A stretch of 64,000 bases of DNA, from positions 124,001 through 188,000 of the forward strand of contig PHBO01000002.1 of the NCBI GenBank assembly GCA_002840645.1, written 5' to 3'. The notes beneath the pieces were generated by a model that was not told the origin of the DNA, ran no database searches, and saw only the letters and a list, made by a program, of their open reading frames with translations. The DNA is from Candidatus Cloacimonetes bacterium HGW-Cloacimonetes-3 (GTDB lineage Bacteria > Cloacimonadota > Cloacimonadia > Cloacimonadales > Cloacimonadaceae). Shown here in pieces: positions 55,433-64,000 of the stretch. How positions within the stretch are numbered: the first letter of the stretch is position 1; the number at the start of each line of letters is the position of its first letter. The position numbers and the translations under genes were made by a program.

Positions 55433-58400
55433 ATGAAAATTATCACGCTTGTACTGCTCGTATGCCTTACTGCGGGGCTTGCCTTCGGATTAAATGCCGA
55501 ACAAGCAATGAAATCATACAACTCAGCATTTAGTATCGGAGCTAAAAGCTCTTCCTGGATGCAGCTGAGTTTTACGTTACCTGAATATTCTGTTACTGAT
55601 GAGAATGCGGGAAGCACTAATTACAAAAAGATAGTGATTCCGGATGCAGGAACTTTGCTTGAAAGCGGTATGCCTGAGTTTCCTACTATCTCCACTTCTA
55701 TTGCTATCCCCATTCATGGGAATGTAAGTATAGATGTGATTTCTTCACAGCAGCATACTATAGCTGCTTTCTTGCCCTATCCGGTTCAGCAGGGTGCTGC
55801 CATGGACAGCCCTAAGAGTTTCCTTGTTAACAGTGATTATTACCGTACTGGCGGGAACTATCCGGAAGCAGCCATACAATATAGCGATCCGATGATACTA
55901 AGAGACTTCCGAATCGTAACCGTTCAGGTGAATCCTTTCGCTTACAATGCCCAGACCGGAGAACTGACAGTGCATGAGAATATCCAGTTCAGGCTAAATT
56001 TCAGTAATGGGTCTGGTCTGAATGAGTTGCTGGCAGAACCTGAGGCAATCTCATCCAGTTTTGCCAATATCTATGAATCGATTATCCTTAATTTCAATGA
56101 TTACCGCAATCGTCTGGTACCTAATTCCCCTCCAAAAATCCTAATGATTTATGGTAACAATACCAGTGCGGACTATTTGAACGCTATCAATGGCTTTGCT
56201 CATTGGAAAAGACAAAAAGGGGCAGATGTTATGATGGCAAGCACTGCTGCAACAGAAGCTGGCAGTTCTACAGATTCTATCCGAAACTACATTCTTTCCA
56301 AATATAACAATCTTGCCACACGTCCCGATTTTGTTGTCCTTATTGGAGACGTTTCAGGAACATATTCCATACCAGCCTATACTGTTAGTGGTGGTGGGGG
56401 AGATTACCCCTATACACATCTGGCAGGTAATGATCTTTTGGGAGATTGCATAATTGGGCGCATCTCGGCAGAAAACTTGTCTGAACTCACCACAATCTTC
56501 ACTAAGATATACCTTTATGAAAAAGACATCAACCTTGCTACTGCCGGTTGGCTAAACAAGATGTTATTAGTTGGGGACTGGGATCCTTCTGGAATCTCCA
56601 CAGTATACATCAGCAAGTATATAAAAGAGCTTAGCTTGCTCACAAACCCGAATTATACATATACGGAAATTTATGGGTCTGCGCCTGCTGCTGCGAATTT
56701 AAACACTGCTCTATCACAGGGAGTTGGGTTCTTTAGCTTTCGTGGGTATTTAGGTATGAGCGGGTGGTCACCTTCTGCTTCATCATTGAGCAATAGTTAC
56801 CGGCTTCCTCATGCGGTAATTATTACATGTGGAACTGGCAATTATGCCACAGGAACGGGTACGACTGAAGCATTTATAAGGCTTGGTACTAGCGGAGATC
56901 CCAAAGGTGCGGTTACTGCAATCGGCATGAGTACTTCCAGCACGCATACTACATTCAACAACGTGTTACATGGTGGCATATTCGACGGTGTATTTGTGCA
57001 CAATATGCGCACCATGGGTGAAGCCAACCTGCACGGTAGGCTGTACATGCACCAGATATTTGGTGTATCGTCCCCGAGTAATGTCCAGTCTTTCACACAT
57101 TGGTGCAACCTGATGGGTGATCCTACCATGGAAGTGTTTACCGGTAACCCTAACTTCTTTAATGTTACAACAGAAACCTCAATATCATTAGGTTTAAGCC
57201 TATTTGATGTAGTTGTCCGTGATAGTGCTAATATTCCTGTGGCAGGTGTAGCCGTAACCCTTAGCAACGGAACTACTATATTTTCCCGTGGTTTTACTGG
57301 GGAAGATGGAAGCGTAATATTAATCCTGCCAGGTGACATGGTAGCCGGAGATGCCGTGCTAACTGTGAGCAATCATAACTTCAAACCCAAGCAGATTACC
57401 ATTCCCATAATTGATGTCCCCACTCTTGTTCCCGCCACCATTGTTATCGATGATGACAACAGTGGCGCATCGGTAGGTAATGGAAACGGTTTAGCCGGAA
57501 ACGGTGAGACGATAGAGATACTCTTTGGTTTACGCAACACCGGTACAAGCACTTTTAACGGAATCTCCGGGACAATCAGTTCCGAAAGCCCATATGTTAC
57601 TATCTTAAATTCTGCTATCAGTTATCCTGCGATAGTAAGTGGAGAATTTGCTTTTAACACCGATCCTACGGTCATTCAAATAGCTCCCAATACTCCTCAT
57701 GAAACCATGCTTCGCATCCACCTTAGTCTTACGGATGCTAATTCTAACTCGTATGAAGTATCTGAATTTATCCCTGTTGAAGCGCCCAAGATGAAATACA
57801 TATCGAACATAGTTATAGACAATAACAACCAAGTTCTTGATCCGGGAGAAGTAGCGGAATTCAGCGTTACTGTGAAGAACAACGGCGCAGGTTCAATATC
57901 GGATGTAAATGCTACCCTATACACATTAAATGATATGCTGTCTATCAGCGATAATGAGGCTTTTTTTGGTGAGATACCTGCCGGTACTGAGGTAACCTGC
58001 GGAATTGATAGGTTCATGCTAAATGCCCGCCCTGAGGCTTTACCTGGGATGATAATGCCCTTGCAAATGAAACTGTACAATGCTTCCGGTTTTGAGCAGT
58101 ATATAGATTTCTCGATAACCTTGGGAGAAGTGACTATTCACGATCCCCTGGGTCCTGATTCCTATGGCTATGTTATCTACGATTGGCTTGATATTGGTTA
58201 TGCTGACGTTCCTGTTTACGATTGGCACGAGATTGCTCCGGCATTAGGTGGTTTGGGAACTGCATTAACGATTAATGATGGATATGCCAGTAATGATGAA
58301 GGTGATCAAGTTGGGGCAGTATCGCTTGCAGTAGTTAGCTTGCCCTTCCCCTTCCAGTTCTATGGCAGGCTATACGAACAGATCACAGTATGTTCCAATG

Positions 58401-60895
58401 GCTTCATAGCCATGGGCGAAACTGCCAATGCAGAGTTTCGTAACTTCCGTCTTCCGGGAGCTATGGGACCCAGCCCCATGATTGCAGCTTTCTGGGATGA
58501 TCTCGCCACTGTAAGTGGCAGTGGCATCTACACCTATTATAACATTAATAACCAAACCTTCACCATAGAATGGTACAATATGCGTAATGGTGGAGGAAAT
58601 GGAACCTCACCTGAGACTTTCCAAATTATCCTACACAACCAAACCGCCTACCCCACCAGTTTTGGGGACGGGCCTATAAAGATTCAATATCACACATTTA
58701 ACAATATCGATTCACAATCCGGTAATGAGCACGGCAACTATTGCACCATTGGTATTGAGGATCACACCGGCAGAGTAGGTTTGGAGTATTCATTCAATAA
58801 TGTTTATCCCACTGCTGCTGCCCCGCTTAGCAACCGCAAAGCAATCTACATTACTAATGCTCCCACATATCATCTTGCCTCACATTTGATAATAGACGGT
58901 ACTTTCCTGGATGATGATAACAATAATGGCGTGTGCGAACCGGGTGAACAAGTTGACTTGGGTGTAAGCATTCATAATTCGGGTAACTTGATAACTGATG
59001 AAGTGATTGCGCAGCTTTCCACCTTAAGTCCTTATGTTACCCTCAGCAACTCTACTTCCTTGTATTATCCTGTATTACCGGCAGAAAGTGCAGTGAACCG
59101 CAGTCCCTTCAGCTTCCTTGTTTCTCCCACATGCCCAGATGGCGAAGTGCTGAACTTTACCTTAAATTTAAGTGCTGGAGAAAACCATTGGACAAGGTTC
59201 TTTAGTTTCCAGGTAGAAGCATCTCATCTTAGGTATCATTCTTACATGGTGGATGATCAAGCTACCAATTTCAATGGTGTTATAGAGACTGGAGAAATTG
59301 CTAACCTCATTGTAAACTTGCAGAACCAATCTGAAGTAGCTGCTTCTGATATCTCCGTATCGCTTAGCTCTACAAACACTCAGGTTCAGATACTTAATCC
59401 CCTGCTTACCTTGGAGAGTATTTCTCCTAACAATATCCTCCAGCTTGGTTTCGGGATTGATGTTACCAATGTATCGGCTTCAGTAACCGTGCTTCCTTTC
59501 CATATCACTGCAAGCGGAGCTAATGGAACCCTTCTTACTGCCGATTTTCAGGTACCTTTCAACAATCCTGATATAAACCTGGATTTTGATCTTAATAACG
59601 GGAGTTTCGTGCCAGAGACAGGTTGGTCTTGGGGAACGCCTACCCAGTACACACCTCATTCCGGGCAAAAGCTTTGGGCAACCAATCTTAGTGGTAATTA
59701 TCCCAATCTGGTACAATACAACCTTTATACGCCACAGTATTTGCTAAGTACCGGCAGCGTTTTGAGCTTCTATCATCGTTATGCTTTCGAGAGTAACTTT
59801 GATGGAGCTAATGTGTCTATCTCCACCGATGGCGGCGAATCCTGGACAATCATCGCTCCTCTTGGCGGATACAATGGCACTAACCTCAATGGCTTGAATG
59901 GAGAAGTGGGCTGGACTGGAACCGTTTCAGGCTGGCTTAATCCCAGCTTCAATCTTAGCCAATATGAGGGGCAGGCAGTGATGTTCCGTTTCCGTTTTGG
60001 CTCTGATGCTGGCACGTCAAACACCGGCTGGTTTGTGGATGATTTTATGCTTAGCGGCGTGAACAATAAGCAAGGCTACCTGCATGGTATCGTGTTTCCC
60101 ACCTCCGGAATCAGCCCCACAAAATCCCGAGTTAGCTCCAACCAACGCTACACAGCCATACCGGATGCCGAAGGAAACTTCAAGCTATTCCTGCCTAATG
60201 GAACCCACAGCGTGGTAGCCAGCATAGCTCACCACCAATCTTCCATGCTAAATAACCTGATAATCAATCCTGCTAATCCGGTGCATTACACCGAGTTTAC
60301 TCTTATTGATCTGCCCAAACCGCTGAACCCCAGCTACAATGTTAACAACGAAAGCGGATTACTGAACATATCGTGGGCAGTGCCGCTCGAACCCGTATTA
60401 CCTGTGATTGGTTATAATGTATATCGCAGGTTTGATTCCGGTCCTTATGTTAAATTAAGCACCGTGGAAGGCACTACATACACTGAAACCCTGGAGCAGA
60501 TTGGCGCATACAAATTCTACATTTGTGTGCAATATCAGAATGTGGAAGGAAGCCCAAGTGATGTACTTGCATTCAACTTCCCCAATAGTTCCAACCCACA
60601 GGATAACAGCCCCGTAGTGGTAACAAAACTTGATGGAAACTATCCCAATCCATTTAACCCTACCACCACCTTATCCTTCTCCCTCGCGAAAGCAGGTAGA
60701 GCTACCATTGCCATCTATAACCTCAAAGGACAGCTTGTTAAGCGCCTTGTGGATGGTGAGTTTAACAGTGGAGACCATAGAGTGGTATGGAACGGTTTGG
60801 ATGAAAACAACCGCAGTGTTTCTTCTGGAATGTACTTCTACCGCATGGAAAGCGGTAGTTACAAAGCAGTTAAGAAGATGCTGTTGATGAAATAA
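55433..60895 (+). CDS. Gingipain-like C25-family secreted protein (1820 aa) with FlgD/Por-type C-terminal domain
   Basis: 'RPDFVVLIGDVSGTYSIPAYTVSGGGGDYPYTHLAGNDLLGDCIIGRISAENLSELTTIFTKIYLYEKD', 'HAVIITCGTGNYATGTGTTEAFIRLGTSGDPKGAVTAIG', 'HWCNLMGDPTMEVFTG'; tail 'NYPNPFNPTTTLSFSL...SGMYFYRMESGSYKAVKKMLLMK'. Confidence 0.92.
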   Translation: MKIITLVLLVCLTAGLAFGLNAEQAMKSYNSAFSIGAKSSSWMQLSFTLPEYSVTDENAGSTNYKKIVIPDAGTLLESGMPEFPTISTSIAIPIHGNVSIDVISSQQHTIAAFLPYPVQQGAAMDSPKSFLVNSDYYRTGGNYPEAAIQYSDPMILRDFRIVTVQVNPFAYNAQTGELTVHENIQFRLNFSNGSGLNELLAEPEAISSSFANIYESIILNFNDYRNRLVPNSPPKILMIYGNNTSADYLNAINGFAHWKRQKGADVMMASTAATEAGSSTDSIRNYILSKYNNLATRPDFVVLIGDVSGTYSIPAYTVSGGGGDYPYTHLAGNDLLGDCIIGRISAENLSELTTIFTKIYLYEKDINLATAGWLNKMLLVGDWDPSGISTVYISKYIKELSLLTNPNYTYTEIYGSAPAAANLNTALSQGVGFFSFRGYLGMSGWSPSASSLSNSYRLPHAVIITCGTGNYATGTGTTEAFIRLGTSGDPKGAVTAIGMSTSSTHTTFNNVLHGGIFDGVFVHNMRTMGEANLHGRLYMHQIFGVSSPSNVQSFTHWCNLMGDPTMEVFTGNPNFFNVTTETSISLGLSLFDVVVRDSANIPVAGVAVTLSNGTTIFSRGFTGEDGSVILILPGDMVAGDAVLTVSNHNFKPKQITIPIIDVPTLVPATIVIDDDNSGASVGNGNGLAGNGETIEILFGLRNTGTSTFNGISGTISSESPYVTILNSAISYPAIVSGEFAFNTDPTVIQIAPNTPHETMLRIHLSLTDANSNSYEVSEFIPVEAPKMKYISNIVIDNNNQVLDPGEVAEFSVTVKNNGAGSISDVNATLYTLNDMLSISDNEAFFGEIPAGTEVTCGIDRFMLNARPEALPGMIMPLQMKLYNASGFEQYIDFSITLGEVTIHDPLGPDSYGYVIYDWLDIGYADVPVYDWHEIAPALGGLGTALTINDGYASNDEGDQVGAVSLAVVSLPFPFQFYGRLYEQITVCSNGFIAMGETANAEFRNFRLPGAMGPSPMIAAFWDDLATVSGSGIYTYYNINNQTFTIEWYNMRNGGGNGTSPETFQIILHNQTAYPTSFGDGPIKIQYHTFNNIDSQSGNEHGNYCTIGIEDHTGRVGLEYSFNNVYPTAAAPLSNRKAIYITNAPTYHLASHLIIDGTFLDDDNNNGVCEPGEQVDLGVSIHNSGNLITDEVIAQLSTLSPYVTLSNSTSLYYPVLPAESAVNRSPFSFLVSPTCPDGEVLNFTLNLSAGENHWTRFFSFQVEASHLRYHSYMVDDQATNFNGVIETGEIANLIVNLQNQSEVAASDISVSLSSTNTQVQILNPLLTLESISPNNILQLGFGIDVTNVSASVTVLPFHITASGANGTLLTADFQVPFNNPDINLDFDLNNGSFVPETGWSWGTPTQYTPHSGQKLWATNLSGNYPNLVQYNLYTPQYLLSTGSVLSFYHRYAFESNFDGANVSISTDGGESWTIIAPLGGYNGTNLNGLNGEVGWTGTVSGWLNPSFNLSQYEGQAVMFRFRFGSDAGTSNTGWFVDDFMLSGVNNKQGYLHGIVFPTSGISPTKSRVSSNQRYTAIPDAEGNFKLFLPNGTHSVVASIAHHQSSMLNNLIINPANPVHYTEFTLIDLPKPLNPSYNVNNESGLLNISWAVPLEPVLPVIGYNVYRRFDSGPYVKLSTVEGTTYTETLEQIGAYKFYICVQYQNVEGSPSDVLAFNFPNSSNPQDNSPVVVTKLDGNYPNPFNPTTTLSFSLAKAGRATIAIYNLKGQLVKRLVDGEFNSGDHRVVWNGLDENNRSVSSGMYFYRMESGSYKAVKKMLLMK

Positions 60896-60915
60896 CAACA
60901 ATAAACTAACATAAT

Positions 60916-60940
60916 AAGGGCGGGGATTTTCCCCGCCCTT
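60916..60940. terminator. Hairpin terminator between convergent genes
   Basis: AAGGGCGGGG-attt-tCCCCGCCCTT. Confidence 0.85.
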
Positions 60941-60957
60941 AATTGTATTGCTAAAAA

Positions 60958-60984
60958 AAGGTGAAGCTCTAAGCTCCACCTTTG
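60958..60984. terminator. Second hairpin terminator (argF side)
   Basis: AAAGGTGaAGCTctaAGCTcCACCTTT with A/T tracts on the flanks. Confidence 0.75.
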
Positions 60985-61011
60985 TATTATCTTACTTATC
61001 TTACTATTTGT

Positions 61012-62013
61012 CTATGCGCCTAAAGTAGCCACCATAACTGCTTTGATGGTGTGCATACGGTTCTCCGCTTCGTCAAAGACCACACTATTTGGTCCTTCGA
61101 AAACATCATCACTCACTTCCATGGATTTTAAGCCGAATTTCTCATTTATCTGTTTTCCAACCACTGTTTTAAGATCGTGGAAAGCAGGCAGGCAATGCAT
61201 AAACAGCGTAGTTGATTTTCCTGTTTTCTTCATCATCTCCGCATTCACCTGATACGGTTTCAGCAGTTTAATGCGGCTTTCCCACACGGAATCAGGCTCG
61301 CCCATGCTTACCCAAACGTCCGTATAGATCACGTCTGCGCCTTTCACGCCTTTGGCGATATCGTCGGTAATGGTAATCTTGGCACCGGTTTCTTTGGCAA
61401 CAGCCTGACATTTCGCCAACAGTTTCTTTTCCGGGAACAGGCTTTTCGGGGCAACGATCCTGAAATCCATCCCTGTCTTGCAAGCGCCTATCATCAGGGC
61501 GTTGGCAACGTTATTACGTCCATCACCGGCATACACGAAGGTCATTTCTTCCGTGGGCTTGTTCAGGTGCTCCATAGCAGTCATGAAATCCGCCAAAACC
61601 TGCGTGGGGTGGTCTTCTGTGGTAAGTCCGTTCCACACGGGCACGCCTGCGTATTTCGCCAGTTCTTCCACGATTTCCTGTCCGTAACCGCGGTATTCGA
61701 TGCCATCATACATTCTGCCTAAAACTCTTGCAGTGTCTGCAATGGATTCCTTTTTCCCCATCTGGCTGCCGGTTGGTCCCAGATAGGTTACGTGTGCGCC
61801 CTGATCCAGCGCGGCAACTTCGAAGGCACAGCGCGTACGGGTGCTGTCCTTTTCGAAGATGAGGGCAATATTCTTTCCTTTCAGCTTCTGCTGTTCGGTA
61901 CCGGCGTACTTTGCCTTTTTAAGATCAAGGGACAGATCAAGCAAAAACTTAATCTCCTTGGGACTAAAATCCATCAGGGTAAGAAAGTGTCTGTTTCTAA
62001 GGTTAAAAGCCAT
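61012..62013 (-). CDS. argF: Ornithine carbamoyltransferase
   Basis: '[57 protein letters not shown]', '[20 protein letters not shown]', '[10 protein letters not shown]'. Start [13 protein letters not shown] at 62013. Confidence 0.96.
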   Translation of the reverse strand: MAFNLRNRHFLTLMDFSPKEIKFLLDLSLDLKKAKYAGTEQQKLKGKNIALIFEKDSTRTRCAFEVAALDQGAHVTYLGPTGSQMGKKESIADTARVLGRMYDGIEYRGYGQEIVEELAKYAGVPVWNGLTTEDHPTQVLADFMTAMEHLNKPTEEMTFVYAGDGRNNVANALMIGACKTGMDFRIVAPKSLFPEKKLLAKCQAVAKETGAKITITDDIAKGVKGADVIYTDVWVSMGEPDSVWESRIKLLKPYQVNAEMMKKTGKSTTLFMHCLPAFHDLKTVVGKQINEKFGLKSMEVSDDVFEGPNSVVFDEAENRMHTIKAVMVATLGA

Positions 62014-62269
62014 GGTTATCTCCTTTGTTATTATGTGTTTATTAAGTAAAGCCAGTTTAATTAATCCTTGTTTTTGGGCAAGAAGTATTTTCCTTTTTCT
62101 CTGCTGCCACATCCCTATCATTACCCACCCACACCTCACAAAGAAAGGTTAAAGTAAGGTTTGCCAAGGCTTTTTATCCTTGGAATAATGCAATTACAGG
62201 ATAATTCACTACTCTTCCATTACACATATCTTTAAGACACCCTAAAGAACCACCACACTCTTGCCGGCA

Positions 62270-62316
62270 GATTCCCGGAGGATTCCCGGACTAAGTGCGG
62301 GAATCCTCCGGGAATC
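62270..62316. repeat. 47-bp palindrome with internal direct repeat, inside a larger nested foldback
   Basis: GATTCCCGGAGGATTCCCG-gactaagtg-CGGGAATCCTCCGGGAATC, 19/19 arms. Confidence 0.95.
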
Positions 62317-62647
62317 GCCACGCAGTTCACCGGTGGTTTTTAAGGATATAACAATGGTATAACAGGGCAATATATTGGTACACTATAGTTTAACAAGTAA
62401 TCATCAGGAAATATGCAAAATCCTGCATAGGAGCCTTCTATATTATTAACCAATGCACCCATCAGGTAAGAATCCTGAATATTTATCTTGCCCAAATATA
62501 GCACTTACAGATATTGGTATAAAATCACCTTGAGTTACGCTGTATTTATTTTGCAGGTTTCTCAGTTCTGGGGAGTATAATAAGCAGCCACCACAGTGGA
62601 GACTGGCGAAGTTTTACATATTTAGAAATTAGATGAATAGAGGGAAC

Positions 62648-63892
62648 ATGAAACGCTTAGCAATCCTAATCTTGATGCTTCCGGTGTTATTAGCAGCCGG
62701 AGAGTACAGCCTGGATGACATGATCCAATACGGGCTGAAGAACAGCTATACCATTCAGAAGAATGAGCTTAGTGCCTATTCTTCTGCCAGCAGCTTGAGA
62801 TCGGCAAAGTGGAATCTGTTGCCGGAGGCTGCTGTAAGTGCGAATGTGGATAAAGATTTTGATCCTGTGGTGCCGGGTAATGACCTTAGCAGTTCCGCAG
62901 GCTTCTCGGTATCTAAAACTATCAGTCTGAACGATGCAGCCTACTTCAACTACCGCTTTGCCTCACTTGATAATCAAAGTGCGCTGTTAAGACTGAATGA
63001 GGGCTACAGAAGTTATGCCTTTGCGGTGTTCAATGCATATATGGAAGCACTTGCTTCCGGAAAACGCCTAAGCTCACTGGAAGAAAATCTGGCGATACAG
63101 ACCAGGGTGTGGGAGCAGAGCAAAGTGATGCTCCAGCTTGGCAAGACGACACCCTTTGAGGTGAAGCAAAGCGAGATTGCGGTGATGAACAGCCGTATCA
63201 GCATTATCCAACTGCAAAACTCCATTTCCACGGCACGCAGCAGACTGTTTGCTCTGGTGCAAATGCCGGATGAGGGTTTTCCTCTTGCGGATGTGGAGGT
63301 AAATATCGATAAGGAATTACCGGAATTCACCACCGCAGAGATAAGTGAACTACAACTGCTTCAGCAAGATATCAAACGTAACGACCTCAGTATGAAGCAG
63401 GGCTTTCTGGATAAATTCCCGCAGGTTTCTGTGGGTTACAACTACAATCGCAGAGTGGGCGGGGCAGATTTTGATTTTGACACCTACAGCGGTAGCCATG
63501 GGGTGAATCTTTCCTTATCATACTCGCTTTGGAATCACTTCCGCAATGGTGAATCGGCAACCCGCACCAAGATAAGCAGACAACTATCTCAAATTGCTTA
63601 CGACGATAAGTCCGATCAATTGAAACGGGATTATGACAATATGACCCAAGAACTGCAATACCTTGTGCGGCTGGATGAGCTGTACAACGAAAAGTTAACC
63701 CAATCCAGAGAACAGATTAAGCAAGCGGAAGAACGTTATCGCTTGGGCTTGATTCAGCTTCTGGAACTGGATAAAACACGTACGGACTATATTGATGCGG
63801 ATATAGCGTATTATGCCAACCGATATCAGATAATCCAAAAGCAAGAAGCTATGAATCAGCTTCTGTCTAAGCAAATACTTGGGAAATGGTAA
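62648..63892 (+). CDS. TolC-family outer membrane efflux protein
   Basis: 'YSLDDMIQYGLKNSYTIQKNELSAYSSASSLRSAKWNLLPEAAVSANVDKD', 'LGKTTPFEVKQSEIAVMNSRISIIQLQNSISTARSRL', 'AEERYRLGLIQLLELDKTRTDYIDADIAY'. Confidence 0.92.
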   Translation: MKRLAILILMLPVLLAAGEYSLDDMIQYGLKNSYTIQKNELSAYSSASSLRSAKWNLLPEAAVSANVDKDFDPVVPGNDLSSSAGFSVSKTISLNDAAYFNYRFASLDNQSALLRLNEGYRSYAFAVFNAYMEALASGKRLSSLEENLAIQTRVWEQSKVMLQLGKTTPFEVKQSEIAVMNSRISIIQLQNSISTARSRLFALVQMPDEGFPLADVEVNIDKELPEFTTAEISELQLLQQDIKRNDLSMKQGFLDKFPQVSVGYNYNRRVGGADFDFDTYSGSHGVNLSLSYSLWNHFRNGESATRTKISRQLSQIAYDDKSDQLKRDYDNMTQELQYLVRLDELYNEKLTQSREQIKQAEERYRLGLIQLLELDKTRTDYIDADIAYYANRYQIIQKQEAMNQLLSKQILGKW

Positions 63893-63902
63893 GTAAGACA
63901 AA

Positions 63903-64000
63903 ATGAAGAAATATATAAAATACATCGTAATCGTCCTCGTGATAGTGGCTGCAATTGTTATGTGGAGTCGCTTTAGCAAGCAAAAGAATCAGCCTGAATG
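63903..64000 (+). CDS. Probable membrane fusion protein (HlyD-type) N-terminus, truncated by window end
   Basis: MKKYIKYIVIVLVIVAAIVMWSRFSKQKNQPE, single TM start directly after the TolC-like gene. Confidence 0.55.
   Translation, partial: MKKYIKYIVIVLVIVAAIVMWSRFSKQKNQPE

Overview
The window looks like a bacterial chromosome segment. Gene style suggests Cloacimonadota or a related FCB-group lineage (inference): secreted proteins end in 'NYPNPFNP...' FlgD/Por-type sorting tails, and many products are small signal-peptide or lipoprotein sequences. Main content: a truncated LamG/FG-GAP secreted protein at the left edge (<1-2862, minus), which is absent from the supplied ORF track but open in my codon-by-codon check; a lipoprotein/TonB-receptor operon with a structured 5' leader; a CsgG/LPP20 lipoprotein pair; a ~10.6 kb Mrp-antiporter/complex I-like operon (14.3-24.9 kb) resembling the Mbx/MBS respiratory family, with a fused double antiporter subunit and a ferredoxin-GltD fusion; three tRNAs (two Pro, one Val); a heterodimeric ABC exporter; an AT-rich accessory block with a DUF6119/TIGR04141-like protein; an AAA+ ATPase; a DUF2089/DUF4097 pair; a GNAT fused to a large beta-rich region; tyrS; an M50 protease; glnA; a giant C25-like protein; argF; and a TolC/HlyD-type efflux start. 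The least explained signal is in the intergenic DNA: at least ten large nested foldbacks. These include a two-hairpin element (11915-12115, 50437-50653, right half at 51874-51962) whose right hairpin is exactly 76 nt in all three copies with one compensatory change, a cloverleaf-like foldback at 51.5 kb, a ~190 nt foldback at 35.3 kb, and paired palindromes at 14.1/35.6 kb and 3.7/25.3 kb. No CRISPR array, rRNA or transposase gene was seen.
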